NCBI GenBank assembly: GCA_003477405.1
Contig: QUDE01000013.1
Span: 26,396-90,395, forward strand
DNA length: 64,000 nt
Source: Ruminococcaceae bacterium AM07-15
GTDB lineage: Bacteria > Bacillota > Clostridia > Oscillospirales > Butyricicoccaceae
Direction: 5' to 3'
Both the position numbers and the translations under genes were made by a program. The stretch's first letter is position 1; each line of letters opens with the position of its first letter. The notes beneath the pieces were generated by a model that had not been told where the DNA came from, did not search any database, and saw nothing but the letters and a program-made list of their open reading frames with translations. This document shows, piece after piece, positions 8,232 to 16,803 of the stretch.

Positions 8232-9517
8232 AAGAAAAGATCAAAACGGCGGCCCTGATTGCAAACGGCCTTCTGATGGCGGTGCTGTTCACCCTTTCGG
8301 TGTCTCTGGGAGTGAGCGTGGACCCCTCCCTGGGGCCCCTTTACACCCTGTCCCGGTGGCTGCGGGGAGAAAACACCGTCAGCCAGGTGCAGGAGGAACA
8401 AAGCGACCCCGCCGCCTATCCCCTGGCGGTGTCGGCCTTTCAGCAGGGGGATCTGTATTACGCCTACACCCAGCAGCCGGTTTCGGCCATCTACACCCTG
8501 CTCCGGCCCACATTGGAGGAAGCTTTGGGCTCTATGGGGGAAAAAAAGACGGTACAGCGGGAAGACTATTACCGTGTGCTTTTGGAGGAACAGGGGTTTT
8601 TGCTGGAATATGACGGCCAGGTGCCGCTGACGGCCATGCGGGCCTGGAGCGGAGCCTCCCCTGGGGAGGATGAGCTGGCCTTCTCCCGCCTGGTGCTTCT
8701 GGCCGAAGAAGACCGGGTGGACTTGCTGCTGGAGACCGAGGAGGGGGAGTGGTTCCGGTTTTCCACAGCCGCCGCCAGCGAAAAGCTCCAGACGGCGTTG
8801 GAGGAATGTGACCCTGACGGCTCTTATTTCGCCATGGAAGACCCCAATCTGTCGGTGCTGGCCCCCGATCAGCCGGTGCCCGGCAGCGCCATCAAACTGC
8901 CGGTGTATGAATGCAAAGTGGCCGATGTGATCACCGGCGCCGTCAGCGGCGGAGAGATGCCCCGCGCTTTGTTGGAGTGCTTTTCCATGAATCCCTACCT
9001 GGCCAAGCGCTATGCCGCCGGAGAAGATATGGCGGTGTTCGTCCAGGGAAATTATTCCCTGCGTCTCAGCGGAGACGGAACGGTGCAGTTTACCGTGGAC
9101 GGCGGCGAGGGCCTGGAGGGAGAGAGCGCCGAGAACACCCTGGTGGGCCTGATCGGCCGGGGCTGGCAGGTGGCCCAGGATGCCCTGGACAGTGCAGGCT
9201 CGCCCCTGGATCTGTCCCTCAAAAGTATTGAAACGGGGGCGGAAGAAGGGGAATACACCATTCTCTTTTCCTGCCGGGCTTCGGGCGTACCTCTTTCTTC
9301 CCAGCAGGTGACCATCCATGTACGGGAAGGGGTTATCGTCTCCATGGAGATGAGCCTTTTGTCCCTGACCCAGACAGGGGAGAAAACCTTGCTGCCCTAT
9401 TCCCTGGCAGCTGCGGCCATGGAAGGAAGCGGGCCGGTGCGGCTTCAGTGCCGCTATACTCTCCAGGAGGGCAAGCTCACCCCCTATCTCAGCTATGCAA
9501 CGGTGAAGGAGGGATAA
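8228..9517 (+). CDS. yycH: WalK-modulating protein YycH
   Basis: A 429-residue protein with one N-terminal membrane segment (about residues 8-28) and a large extracytoplasmic part. In Bacillus, YycH with YycI contacts the WalK membrane segments and tunes the kinase. Sequence conservation in this family is low, so the call rests mainly on position (ATGA overlap with walK, followed by the smaller yycI), topology and length, plus typical late blocks such as VPVYECKVADVI-like strands and a C-terminal GEKTLLPYSLAAAAM region. No lipobox or catalytic motif was seen. Confidence 0.85.
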   Translation: MKEKIKTAALIANGLLMAVLFTLSVSLGVSVDPSLGPLYTLSRWLRGENTVSQVQEEQSDPAAYPLAVSAFQQGDLYYAYTQQPVSAIYTLLRPTLEEALGSMGEKKTVQREDYYRVLLEEQGFLLEYDGQVPLTAMRAWSGASPGEDELAFSRLVLLAEEDRVDLLLETEEGEWFRFSTAAASEKLQTALEECDPDGSYFAMEDPNLSVLAPDQPVPGSAIKLPVYECKVADVITGAVSGGEMPRALLECFSMNPYLAKRYAAGEDMAVFVQGNYSLRLSGDGTVQFTVDGGEGLEGESAENTLVGLIGRGWQVAQDALDSAGSPLDLSLKSIETGAEEGEYTILFSCRASGVPLSSQQVTIHVREGVIVSMEMSLLSLTQTGEKTLLPYSLAAAAMEGSGPVRLQCRYTLQEGKLTPYLSYATVKEG

Positions 9518-9520
9518 GCC

Positions 9521-10309
9521 ATGGAATGGAGCCGGGCCAAAACCATTTTGCTGGTGGTGCTCATCTGCACCAACCTGTTTTTGGCGGGAAATCTTCTGTG
9601 GCAGGTGAGCCACGGCTGGGCCCAGCAGCGCCAGGCCATGGACCAGGCCCTTGCCCTGCTGCAGGAGGATGTGGGAGAGTTTGACGAAGATATTTTCCGG
9701 GATCTGGGAACCCAGCGGCCGGTGTACGCCGCAAGCCGGGATACCGCTTTGGAAAAGAAGGCGGCCCAGGCCCTTTTGGGCACCGAAGAGAGCGATACCG
9801 ACGGCGGCGTCTCCCGATTTTCTTCGGAAAAGGGCAGTCTTACCTTCTACACCGGGGGAGAAGTGCGGCTGGAGCTGTTTGACCAGCATTCCCTCACCGG
9901 GGAGGAGTGGCAGGAGCTTTTGGAAAAGGCCGGCTTCCCCATGGACAACTGCCGCCGGGAGGAAGAGGGGGAGCAGGTGGTCTTTTTCCAGGGGATGCCC
10001 TCGGGAGAAGAGCTGATGGAATGTACTCTCACCTGCCGGAAAAAGGGGAATGGCCTTGTGGCCGAGGGCCGCTGGCTGATGGATACCCAGCTTCGCCAGG
10101 TGGGCGAAGGGGCCAAGAGCTATCAGATGGTGGTGGATCTGCGCCGTCTGTGGCGGGAGGAAGGCTTTTCCCAGCCGCCGGAAAGCGCCCGGGAAAGCTA
10201 TCGCCTGCGGGATCAGGGCAACGGAAATTACCTGCTTTTTCCTGTCTGGCAGGTGGAAACAGGCGGAAAAAGTTTCACAGTGGACACAGGGGAGAATCCG
10301 GTGGAATGA
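9521..10309 (+). CDS. yycI: WalK-modulating protein YycI
   Basis: A 262-residue protein with an N-terminal membrane anchor right at the start (MEWSRAKTILLVVLICTNLF) and a soluble outside domain. The W-S-R-A-K-T-I start followed by a single hydrophobic helix is characteristic of YycI, which forms a complex with YycH and WalK. It begins three bases after yycH. The C-terminal half holds the strand-rich fold with YRLRDQGNGNYLLFPVWQVE. No terminator is evident in the next 200 bases; murA follows with its own promoter. Confidence 0.87.
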   Translation: MEWSRAKTILLVVLICTNLFLAGNLLWQVSHGWAQQRQAMDQALALLQEDVGEFDEDIFRDLGTQRPVYAASRDTALEKKAAQALLGTEESDTDGGVSRFSSEKGSLTFYTGGEVRLELFDQHSLTGEEWQELLEKAGFPMDNCRREEEGEQVVFFQGMPSGEELMECTLTCRKKGNGLVAEGRWLMDTQLRQVGEGAKSYQMVVDLRRLWREEGFSQPPESARESYRLRDQGNGNYLLFPVWQVETGGKSFTVDTGENPVE

Positions 10310-10383
10310 GCCTTTGGTCATTGTGCACGAGGATACGCCCTGGGGATTGGTGAAAACTTAGGTGAAAATCTGTGGGATTTTGT

Positions 10384-10412
10384 TTTTCATTCTGGGATGA
10401 CTGTGGTAAAAT
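10384..10412 (+). promoter_or_regulatory. Sigma-A-type promoter with extended -10 for murA
   Basis: TTTTCA at 10384-10389, a 17-base spacer and TAAAAT at 10407-10412 preceded by TGG, giving an extended -10. It sits about 105 bases before the murA start. The leader also contains two short inverted repeats (GAACGA with TCGTTC around 10440-10458, and GCCGCC with GGCGGC around 10462-10478) that would fold in the mRNA. Having its own promoter would allow murA expression apart from the upstream wal genes. Confidence 0.6.
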
Positions 10413-10517
10413 ATATAAAACAACAGTAAATTTTTGATGAACGAAGCTCTGTCGTTCTTCTTGCCGCCGGGGGGGCGGCATCTTGCAAGGGAGCAACTGG
10501 AATACACTGCCGGGAGA

Positions 10518-11819
10518 ATGAGGAATTTGGATAAATTTATCATCAATGGAAATAAACCGCTGCGGGGCGAAGTGACCGTCAGCGGCGCAAAGAACGCCGT
10601 CGTGGCCATCATTCCGGCCACCATCTTGGTCAACGGCGTCTGCCGCATCGAGAATGTGCCCCAGGTCAGCGATGTGATCATCCAGCTGGAGATCCTCCAG
10701 CAGATGGGGGCCCAGGTGCGCAGCATGAACCCCACCACCGTGGAAATCGACTGCCGCCATATGCGCAACATCCGCACACCTGAGGATCTGATGCGGAAAA
10801 TGCGGGCTTCCTATTATCTGATCGGTACTCTGCTGGGCCGCTATCACAAGGCCGAAGTGGCCATGCCTGGCGGATGTAATTTCGGCGGGGTGCGCCCCAT
10901 TGATCAGCATGTGAAGGGCTTTGAAGCCCTGGGCGCCGAAGTCAGCGTGAAGAATGGCTTTGTCTATGCCCAGGCTCCCCAAGGTCTGCGGGGCGCCAAC
11001 ATCTATCTGGATGTGGTGTCTGTGGGCGCCACCATGAACATCATGCTGGCCGCCACTCTGGCCGAAGGCCAGACGGTGATCGAAAACGCCGCAAAAGAGC
11101 CGCACATTGTGGACCTGGCCAACTTCCTCAACGCTATGGGCGCTGAGATCATGGGAGCCGGTACCGATGTGATCAAGATCCGGGGCGTGAAAGAGCTCCA
11201 CGGCGGCACTTATTCGGTGATCCCCGACCAGATCGAAGCGGGCACCTATATGGCCGCTGTCATGGCCACCGGCGGCAGCGTGCTGGTGCGCAATGTGATC
11301 CCCAAGCACCTGGAGTGCATCACTGCAAAGCTCATCGAGATGGGCGCCCAGGTGGAAGAACTGGACGATGCCGTGCGGGTCAGCCGCACAGCACCTCTGC
11401 GGCGCATCAACATCAAAACCCTGCCCTATCCGGGCTTTCCCACCGATATGCAGCCCCAGCTGGCCGCCGCTTTGTGTCTGGCGGAAGGCACCAGCGTCAT
11501 CACCGAAGGGGTGTGGGATAACCGCTACCGCTATGTGGAAGAGCTGCGGCGGATGGGGGCCAAGATCCAGGTGGACGGCAAAGTGGCCATCATCGAAGGG
11601 GTGAGCGAGCTCACCGGCGCCAAGGTGCGCTCCTGCGATCTGCGGGCCGGAGCTGCCATGGTCATCGCCGGTCTGGCCGCCAAGGGCGTCACTGAAGTGG
11701 AGGAGATCGCCTATATCGAGCGGGGCTATGACAACATCGTGGAAAAACTCCAGGGATTGGGAGCCGATATCCGCCGGGTGACTGTGTCCGAAGAGGATGC
11801 GGTGCCCATGGCCCGGTGA
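10518..11819 (+). CDS. murA: UDP-N-acetylglucosamine 1-carboxyvinyltransferase MurA
   Basis: A 433-residue enzyme that transfers enolpyruvate from PEP to UDP-GlcNAc, the first committed step of peptidoglycan synthesis. Landmarks are the substrate lysine and asparagine in VSGAKNAVVA, the catalytic cysteine at about C120 in PGGCNFGGVRPIDQH (the fosfomycin target residue), and the terminal repeat FPTDMQPQLAAALCLAEG. The start at 10518 gives MRNLDKFIINGN, matching family N-termini; an upstream in-frame ATG at 10434 would add 28 non-homologous residues. A TTG at 10527 is a possible alternative. Its position between yycI and yycJ is not the Bacillus arrangement and ties cell-wall precursor synthesis to the Wal stress regulon. 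Confidence 0.94.
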   Translation: MRNLDKFIINGNKPLRGEVTVSGAKNAVVAIIPATILVNGVCRIENVPQVSDVIIQLEILQQMGAQVRSMNPTTVEIDCRHMRNIRTPEDLMRKMRASYYLIGTLLGRYHKAEVAMPGGCNFGGVRPIDQHVKGFEALGAEVSVKNGFVYAQAPQGLRGANIYLDVVSVGATMNIMLAATLAEGQTVIENAAKEPHIVDLANFLNAMGAEIMGAGTDVIKIRGVKELHGGTYSVIPDQIEAGTYMAAVMATGGSVLVRNVIPKHLECITAKLIEMGAQVEELDDAVRVSRTAPLRRINIKTLPYPGFPTDMQPQLAAALCLAEGTSVITEGVWDNRYRYVEELRRMGAKIQVDGKVAIIEGVSELTGAKVRSCDLRAGAAMVIAGLAAKGVTEVEEIAYIERGYDNIVEKLQGLGADIRRVTVSEEDAVPMAR

Positions 11820-11850
11820 AAGGCAAAGAACAAGAAGAAATGATCTGTTC

Positions 11851-11886
11851 CGGCGGCGCGGTATTTTCCGTGCCGCCGCTATTTTT
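11851..11886 (+). terminator. Intrinsic terminator between murA and yycJ
   Basis: An 11-base-pair stem (11851-11861 with 11868-11878, one G-U pair), loop TATTTT, then a short T-rich tail CTATTTTT. It may only partly stop transcription, since yycJ starts 22 bases later with no obvious promoter of its own. Confidence 0.6.
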
Positions 11887-11907
11887 GAAAGGCGAAGGAA
11901 GGAAACT

Positions 11908-12699
11908 ATGACCCGTTTTTACAGCCTGGCCAGTTCCTCTTCGGGGAACTGCTCGGTGTTCCAGGGAGGAGGCCGTACCCTGCTCATCGATGGGGGCACC
12001 AACACCAAGTACATCCGCAATGCCCTGTCCCAGCTGGGCATTGCGTTGGGCGATATCACCGATGTGCTCATCACCCACACCCATTCCGACCATATCAGCG
12101 CTTTGCCAGTGCTGACCAAGCACTGCCAGGCGCCCATCCATGCCACCGCCCCCACGGTGGAAGGGCTGAAAGCAAAGTGTGCCCACGACCAGCTGGAAGC
12201 CGTGGAGCCCGACACGCCCTTCTGGCTTGGGGAGGTGCGCATCACTCCCTTCCTCACGCCCCATGACTGCCCGGGCAGCTGCGGTTTTTTGCTGGAGACC
12301 CAAGAGGGGAAGCTGGGCTATTGCACCGATTTGGGGCACCTGCCGGACTCTGTGTTTGAAACTCTGCGAGGGGCCGAGACGGTGTTTCTGGAATCCAACC
12401 ACGATGTGTATCAGCTGAAAAACGGGGAATATCCCTATTATCTCAAGCAGCGGATTCTGTCGCCCCAGGGGCATTTGTCCAACGACGATGCCGCCCAGGC
12501 CGTGGCAGAATGGGGAAAATATGGGCTGCAAAAGGTGATCCTGGCCCATCTGAGCGAGCACAACAACCGGCCGGAGTGGGCGCTGGAAGAGACAGAGCGG
12601 GCGCTGCGGCTGGCAGGGCTCCGGGAGCAGGTGCAGGTGGCAGTGGCGCCTCATAAGGCACCCCTCTCCCTCACCGGGAAAGGAAGGGCCGCCGGATGA
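11908..12699 (+). CDS. walJ: Metallo-beta-lactamase-fold exonuclease WalJ/YycJ
   Basis: A 263-residue metallo-hydrolase conserved in the wal locus. The zinc signature is present as ITHTHSDHISAL (HxHxDH, about residues 58-69), with later histidine and aspartate ligands in TPHDCPGSCGF, YCTDLGHL and LAHLSEHNN. YycJ-type proteins have been described as 5'-3' DNA exonucleases linked to mismatch repair, with a disputed role in wall regulation. The start at 11908 has AAGGAAGGAA upstream and yields the conserved MTRFYSLASSSSGN; an upstream frame extension to 11797 would overlap murA and lacks homology. The 3' end overlaps rlmH by four bases. Confidence 0.9.
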   Translation: MTRFYSLASSSSGNCSVFQGGGRTLLIDGGTNTKYIRNALSQLGIALGDITDVLITHTHSDHISALPVLTKHCQAPIHATAPTVEGLKAKCAHDQLEAVEPDTPFWLGEVRITPFLTPHDCPGSCGFLLETQEGKLGYCTDLGHLPDSVFETLRGAETVFLESNHDVYQLKNGEYPYYLKQRILSPQGHLSNDDAAQAVAEWGKYGLQKVILAHLSEHNNRPEWALEETERALRLAGLREQVQVAVAPHKAPLSLTGKGRAAG

Positions 12700-13151
12700 C
12701 AGGAGTCAAGCTGATCTGCGCTGGCAAGCTGAAGGAAGATTTTTATCTGAAAGCCTGCCAGGAATACCAAAAGCGGCTGAGCGCCTTTTGCCGCCTGGAG
12801 GTGCTGGAGATCCCCGAGGACACCCGTCCCGGTGGATTGGAGCGGGAAGGAGACAAGATCTTGGCCGCCATCCCGCCCCAGAGCTATGTGGTGGCAATGT
12901 GCATCGAAGGGGAAGAAATGAGCAGCCGGGAGCTGAGCCGGAAGATGGAAAAATGGCAAAATAGCGGCATTTCCCGCCTGTGCTTTATCATTGGCTCTTC
13001 CGAGGGCCTTTCGGATAAGGTGAAAAGCCGGGCCGGGCTGCGTCTGTCCATGTCCCCCATGACTTTTCCCCACCATTTGGCCAGGGTAATGGTGCTGGAG
13101 CAGATCTATCGGGCCTTTTCCATTGCCGCAGGAAGCAAATATCACAAATAA
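12696..13151 (+). CDS. rlmH: 23S rRNA (pseudouridine-1915-N3) methyltransferase RlmH
   Basis: A 151-residue SPOUT-class methyltransferase that methylates pseudouridine 1915 in helix 69 of 23S rRNA on assembled ribosomes. The SAM-binding knot is visible as LCFIIGSSEGLSDKV, and the family-defining tail is SPMTFPHHLARVMVLEQI followed by YRAFSIAAGSKYHK. It overlaps yycJ by four bases and ends the wal-associated operon, as in Bacillus and Staphylococcus. A strong terminator begins three bases after the stop. Confidence 0.96.
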   Translation: MTGVKLICAGKLKEDFYLKACQEYQKRLSAFCRLEVLEIPEDTRPGGLEREGDKILAAIPPQSYVVAMCIEGEEMSSRELSRKMEKWQNSGISRLCFIIGSSEGLSDKVKSRAGLRLSMSPMTFPHHLARVMVLEQIYRAFSIAAGSKYHK

Positions 13152-13153
13152 TA

Positions 13154-13197
13154 ATCCCCCTTTTCCTTGCATTTTTTAGGGAAAAGGGGGATTTTTT
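13154..13197 (+). terminator. Strong Rho-independent terminator after rlmH
   Basis: A perfect 13-base-pair stem (13154-13166 with 13180-13192), a 13-base loop and a run of six Ts. It closes the long plus-strand gene run that begins before the window. Confidence 0.93.
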
Positions 13198-13227
13198 GCA
13201 TCTTATTCATTTTATTGAAAAAAACGA

Positions 13228-13257
13228 TTGGAAAACATATGCATTATTTGATATAAT
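13228..13257 (+). promoter_or_regulatory. Promoter of the amino-acid permease operon
   Basis: TTGGAA at 13228-13233, an 18-base spacer and a perfect TATAAT at 13252-13257, in an AT-rich stretch directly after the rlmH terminator and about 63 bases before the permease start. Confidence 0.7.
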
Positions 13258-13319
13258 AATATGAATTATTTGATCTGATAAAGAGAAAAATGAAAAAAGC
13301 AAGTAAAGAGGAGAGGGAT

Positions 13320-14645
13320 ATGAGAAAAGAAGAAAAAGGACACTCTGCGGGAGAACAGCTGAAAAAATCAGTCAGCTTTTTGGAAGCGCTGGCGCTGGTG
13401 GTAGGTATGATCATCGGCAGCGGTATTTTCCTCAAGCCCGGCGTGGTGCTGGAAAGCGCCGGGAGCTTGCCCATGGCCTTGGTGGCCTGGGCGGCTGGCG
13501 GTATCATCACTTTGGCTGCTGCTTTGTCGGTGGCGGAGATCGCTTCGGCCATTCCGAAAACCGGTGGCTTGTATGTGTATCTGGAAGAATTATACGGGAA
13601 AAAATGGGGATTCCTCCTGGGATGGGTCCAGTCGGTGATTTCCTATCCCGCCTCCATCGCCGCCCAGGCCATTGCCTTTGCCACCTATGCAGCGGTGTTT
13701 TTCCCCATGGGGGCATGGCAGCAAAAGGCTTTGGCTATTTTCGTGATGGCTTTTGTTTTGTGGATGAACATTCTGTCCACCAAATATGGCGGCATCATCC
13801 AGACAGTGGCCACCTTCGGCAAGCTGATCCCGGTGGCGGCCATTATCGCCTTCGGCCTGCTTTCCGGCGGTGAGCTGAATTTTGCCGCAGGAAGCGCCAC
13901 CGGCGCCGCCGGATTGGGAGCGGCCATCCTGGGTACACTGTGGGCCTATGACGGCTGGATCGGCGTGACCAATATGGCTGGGGAACTGAAGAACCCGGGC
14001 AAGGACCTGCCCCGGGTCATTTCCTTTGGCGTGCTCTTTGTGGTGGCGGTGTATGTGGTCTTTAACCTGGCGGTATTCATGGTGCTGCCCTACGACCAGG
14101 TGGCGGGAGCAGCGACGCCTGGCGCTGCGGCTGCGGTGGCCCTGTTTGGAGAGAAAGGCGCCGCCTTTATCACCGCAGGCATTATGATATCGGTGTTCGG
14201 CGCCATGAATGGTTACACTATGACGGCGGCCCGGGTGCCTTTGGCCATGGGTCACCGGGGCCAGCTCCCCTTCAGCCAGGTACTGGGGGCGCTGCATCCC
14301 AAATACGGCACACCGGCCAACGCTCTGATCTTTCAGTGCGGATTGGCGGCCATTTATATCCTGTCCGGCTCCTTTAACACCCTGACCGATCTTTTGATCT
14401 TTGTGCTGTGGATCTTCTTCACCATGGGTGTTCTGGGCGTCTTTATCCTGCGGAAAAAGCACCCGGATAAAAAAGGTCCCTATCGGGTGCCCCTTTATCC
14501 GGTGGTACCCATTGTGGGGGCACTGGGGGCCATGTATATCCTCATCAGCACGGTGATCTCTGATCCTGTCCAGTCGCTGGTGGGCATCGGCCTGACATTG
14601 ATCGGTCTGCCGGTCTATGCATTTCTGGAAAAGAAGAAGGGCTAA
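13320..14645 (+). CDS. APC-family amino-acid permease (LAT/SteT-like exchanger)
   Basis: A 441-residue membrane protein with about 12 hydrophobic segments. The first helix has the APC substrate-site motif VVGMIIGSGIFLKPG, and the middle has WAYDGWIGVTNMAGELKNPG, characteristic of L-type transporters and serine/threonine exchangers such as B. subtilis SteT. It probably exchanges neutral amino acids; the exact substrate cannot be read. Start 13320 is chosen for AGGAG six bases upstream; an ATG at 13290 has a weaker site. The next gene, an EamA exporter, begins three bases after its stop, so the two are co-transcribed. Confidence 0.9.
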   Translation: MRKEEKGHSAGEQLKKSVSFLEALALVVGMIIGSGIFLKPGVVLESAGSLPMALVAWAAGGIITLAAALSVAEIASAIPKTGGLYVYLEELYGKKWGFLLGWVQSVISYPASIAAQAIAFATYAAVFFPMGAWQQKALAIFVMAFVLWMNILSTKYGGIIQTVATFGKLIPVAAIIAFGLLSGGELNFAAGSATGAAGLGAAILGTLWAYDGWIGVTNMAGELKNPGKDLPRVISFGVLFVVAVYVVFNLAVFMVLPYDQVAGAATPGAAAAVALFGEKGAAFITAGIMISVFGAMNGYTMTAARVPLAMGHRGQLPFSQVLGALHPKYGTPANALIFQCGLAAIYILSGSFNTLTDLLIFVLWIFFTMGVLGVFILRKKHPDKKGPYRVPLYPVVPIVGALGAMYILISTVISDPVQSLVGIGLTLIGLPVYAFLEKKKG

Positions 14646-14648
14646 AGA

Positions 14649-15497
14649 ATGAAAAAACAGCAGGGGCTGTGGCAGCTCCATATGGCGGTGCTGCTGTTTG
14701 GTCTTTCGGGGCTGTTCGGCAAGGTGATATGCCAGCATTCTTTGGTCATCACTTGGGGCCGGGTGGTGTTTTCCGCTCTGTCCCTCCGCATTTGGCTGAA
14801 GATCCAGAAGGAGAATCCTTGGGCTGTGCCAGGGCGCACCAAAGCAGCTCTGGCGGCATTGGGCGTATTGCTGGCCTTCCACTGGAGCACCTTTTATCAG
14901 GCCATCCAGGTTTCTACCGTGGCCATGGGCCTGATTTCCTTTTCGGCCTTTCCCATATTCGTCACCTTTTTGGAGCCGCTCTTTACCGGGAAAAAGCCCC
15001 GGGGCCGGGATGTGGCGCTGGCTTTTGTGGCCTTCGGCGGCATCCTGCTGGCCACTCCACTGGAAGGTGGGGGAACGCTGTGGCTGGGGGCCTTGTGGGG
15101 CCTTTTGTCCGGTTTCAGCTATGCTTTGCTGGGGCTGTTCAATCAAAAATGGGTGGGCAGCCTTCCAGCGGCCATGGTCTCCTTTTGGGAGCAGCTGTGG
15201 GCCGCTGTGATTTTGACCCCTTGCCTGCTTTGGCTGCGTCCTGTTCTGCATTTGTCCGATTGGGGCGGGCTTTTGCTGCTGGGGGTGGTGTTCACCGCTC
15301 TGTCTCATACCCTGTTTATCGGCAGCCTGCGCACCATCCGTGCCCAGACGGCCAGCGTGGTCTCCTGTCTGGAACCGGTGTATGGCATTTTGCTGGCGGC
15401 TTTGTTCCTGGGGGAGATCCCTTCCCTCCGGGAGGTGCTGGGAGGAGCCGTGGTCTTTGCCTGCGCCATCTGGGGCAGTCTGAAAAAGGAAGCATAA
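14649..15497 (+). CDS. EamA/DMT-family transporter
   Basis: A 282-residue protein with about ten predicted membrane helices arranged as two EamA repeats. The repeat motif appears as VTFLEPLFTGKKP in the first half and SVVSCLEPVYGILLAALFLG in the second. Proteins of this family export amino acids or related metabolites. It is coupled to the upstream amino-acid permease (3-base gap), which suggests a joint role in amino-acid or metabolite traffic; the substrate is unknown. The gene ends directly in a bidirectional terminator. Confidence 0.88.
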   Translation: MKKQQGLWQLHMAVLLFGLSGLFGKVICQHSLVITWGRVVFSALSLRIWLKIQKENPWAVPGRTKAALAALGVLLAFHWSTFYQAIQVSTVAMGLISFSAFPIFVTFLEPLFTGKKPRGRDVALAFVAFGGILLATPLEGGGTLWLGALWGLLSGFSYALLGLFNQKWVGSLPAAMVSFWEQLWAAVILTPCLLWLRPVLHLSDWGGLLLLGVVFTALSHTLFIGSLRTIRAQTASVVSCLEPVYGILLAALFLGEIPSLREVLGGAVVFACAIWGSLKKEA

Positions 15498-15523
15498 AAA
15501 AAGCGCCCAAAGGGCGCTTTTTT
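15496..15523. terminator. Bidirectional terminator between convergent transporter genes
   Basis: The stem AGCGCCC/GGGCGCT with a 3-base loop is flanked by an A tract on the left and a T tract on the right, so it can end both the plus-strand EamA gene and the minus-strand SLC13-type gene. Confidence 0.9.
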
Positions 15524-15525
15524 CT

Positions 15526-16644
15526 TTACCGGTCCAGCAGCAGACACAGGGGAAGGAGCAGCAGAAGCAGCAGCACATTCACCAGGGTGAAATACAGAAG
15601 ATACCGGCCTTTTTGTTCCGGCTGGGCCTTGCCGTAAATGCGGAAGGAAATCAGGCTGGCCAGGGAGGCCACCAGCGTGCCCAGGCCGCCCAGGTTGGAG
15701 CCCAGCAGCAGCGCGCCGCCTTTCTCGGTGAAGCCGGAAAGCAGCACGGCGGCGGGTACATTGCTGATCACCTGGCTCATCAGGGTGCAGGCGATCATCT
15801 CCCGGCCCTGGATGGCCTGGTACAGCGCTTGCTTTACTGGGGGGATGGCCCCCAGATTGCCCACAAAGAGAAAGAAAAACACAAAGGTCAGAAGCAGGCC
15901 GTAGTCCACACGGCGGAGGATGGGCCGGTCTTTGACTATAAGATAAAGCAGAACCAGCACAAAGGTGATGGGATAGGGCACCAGATGCAAAACGGTGCTC
16001 AGGCACAGGGCGAAGAGCACGCCATAGGGCAAAATGGCTTTGAGGGAAAGGGGCCGGGGGCTTTGGCCGCTTTGTACCGAAAGACTTCCCCGGGGAATGG
16101 GGAGCAGCAGGAGAAGCAGCAGCAAAAGGGAAAGCCCAGCCACCGGCAGCACCCGGATGAAGAAATAGGGGGCGCTCATCTGGTAGCGGGAAAAAAGGAA
16201 GAGGTTCTGGGGATTGCCCACAGGGGTGGCCATACTTCCCAGGTTGGCCGCTGCCGTCTGGAGCACCACCACATATAAAAGGTGCTTTTCAAAGCCCGCA
16301 CCTTTGAGCACCAGCACCGCAAAGGGCACAAAGGTCAAAAGGGCCACATCGTTTGTCACCAGCATGGAGGAGAAAAAGCACAGAAGCACCAAAACGGCGC
16401 ACAGACCCCGCAGGCTCCCTGCCCGCTGAATGGCGCTTTGGGCCAGTTTTTCAAACAGTCCGGCCCCTTCCAACCCCTGCACCACTGCCATCAGGCAAAA
16501 AAGAAGGGCAAGTACCCGCCAGTCGATGGCTTCCCCCATGGCCCGAAGGGAGAAGGGGGCAAAAAAGGCCGTCACAATGGCGGCCAGGGCTGCAATGGAC
16601 AGCACCGGCTCCCGCCGGAAAAATCCCGTGAGTTTGGACAACAT
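15526..16644 (-). CDS. SLC13/ArsB-type anion transporter (CitMHS superfamily)
   Basis: A 372-residue membrane protein with roughly 10-11 hydrophobic helices. Two conserved blocks of the ion-transporter superfamily are clear: VTNDVALLTFVPFAVLVL (re-entrant loop with Asn-Asp) and SMATPVGNPQNLFLF (second loop, PxGNPQN). These occur in putative sodium-dependent dicarboxylate/sulfate carriers and in YfbS-like and ArsB-like proteins. At 372 residues it is shorter than classical SLC13 carriers (about 470). The substrate cannot be assigned. It is transcribed alone, from a divergent promoter region shared with the nitroreductase. Confidence 0.82.
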   Translation of the reverse strand: MLSKLTGFFRREPVLSIAALAAIVTAFFAPFSLRAMGEAIDWRVLALLFCLMAVVQGLEGAGLFEKLAQSAIQRAGSLRGLCAVLVLLCFFSSMLVTNDVALLTFVPFAVLVLKGAGFEKHLLYVVVLQTAAANLGSMATPVGNPQNLFLFSRYQMSAPYFFIRVLPVAGLSLLLLLLLLLPIPRGSLSVQSGQSPRPLSLKAILPYGVLFALCLSTVLHLVPYPITFVLVLLYLIVKDRPILRRVDYGLLLTFVFFFLFVGNLGAIPPVKQALYQAIQGREMIACTLMSQVISNVPAAVLLSGFTEKGGALLLGSNLGGLGTLVASLASLISFRIYGKAQPEQKGRYLLYFTLVNVLLLLLLLPLCLLLDR

Positions 16645-16682
16645 CCCGTCACCTGCTTTTTCAAAAAATCACATACCGCTTT

Positions 16683-16711
16683 ATTTTACCACTTGCGCCT
16701 TTTGGGGGCAA
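16683..16711 (-). promoter_or_regulatory. Promoter of the SLC13-type transporter
   Basis: Read on the minus strand: TTGCCC, a 17-base spacer and TAAAAT preceded by TGG (extended -10). It lies 39 bases before the transporter start and back to back with the nitroreductase promoter. Confidence 0.6.
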
Positions 16712-16719
16712 CATCCCTC

Positions 16720-16749
16720 TTGCAAGGGCGGGGAGGGGTGTGCTACACT
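16720..16749 (+). promoter_or_regulatory. Promoter of the nitroreductase-hutD operon
   Basis: TTGCAA at 16720-16725, an 18-base spacer and TACACT at 16744-16749 preceded by TGC (extended -10). It is about 55 bases before the likely start codon. Confidence 0.65.
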
Positions 16750-16803
16750 AAAATATAGAAAATGCCCTTGATACGGGGCGGAAAAGAAAGGATGGTTTTG
16801 CAT

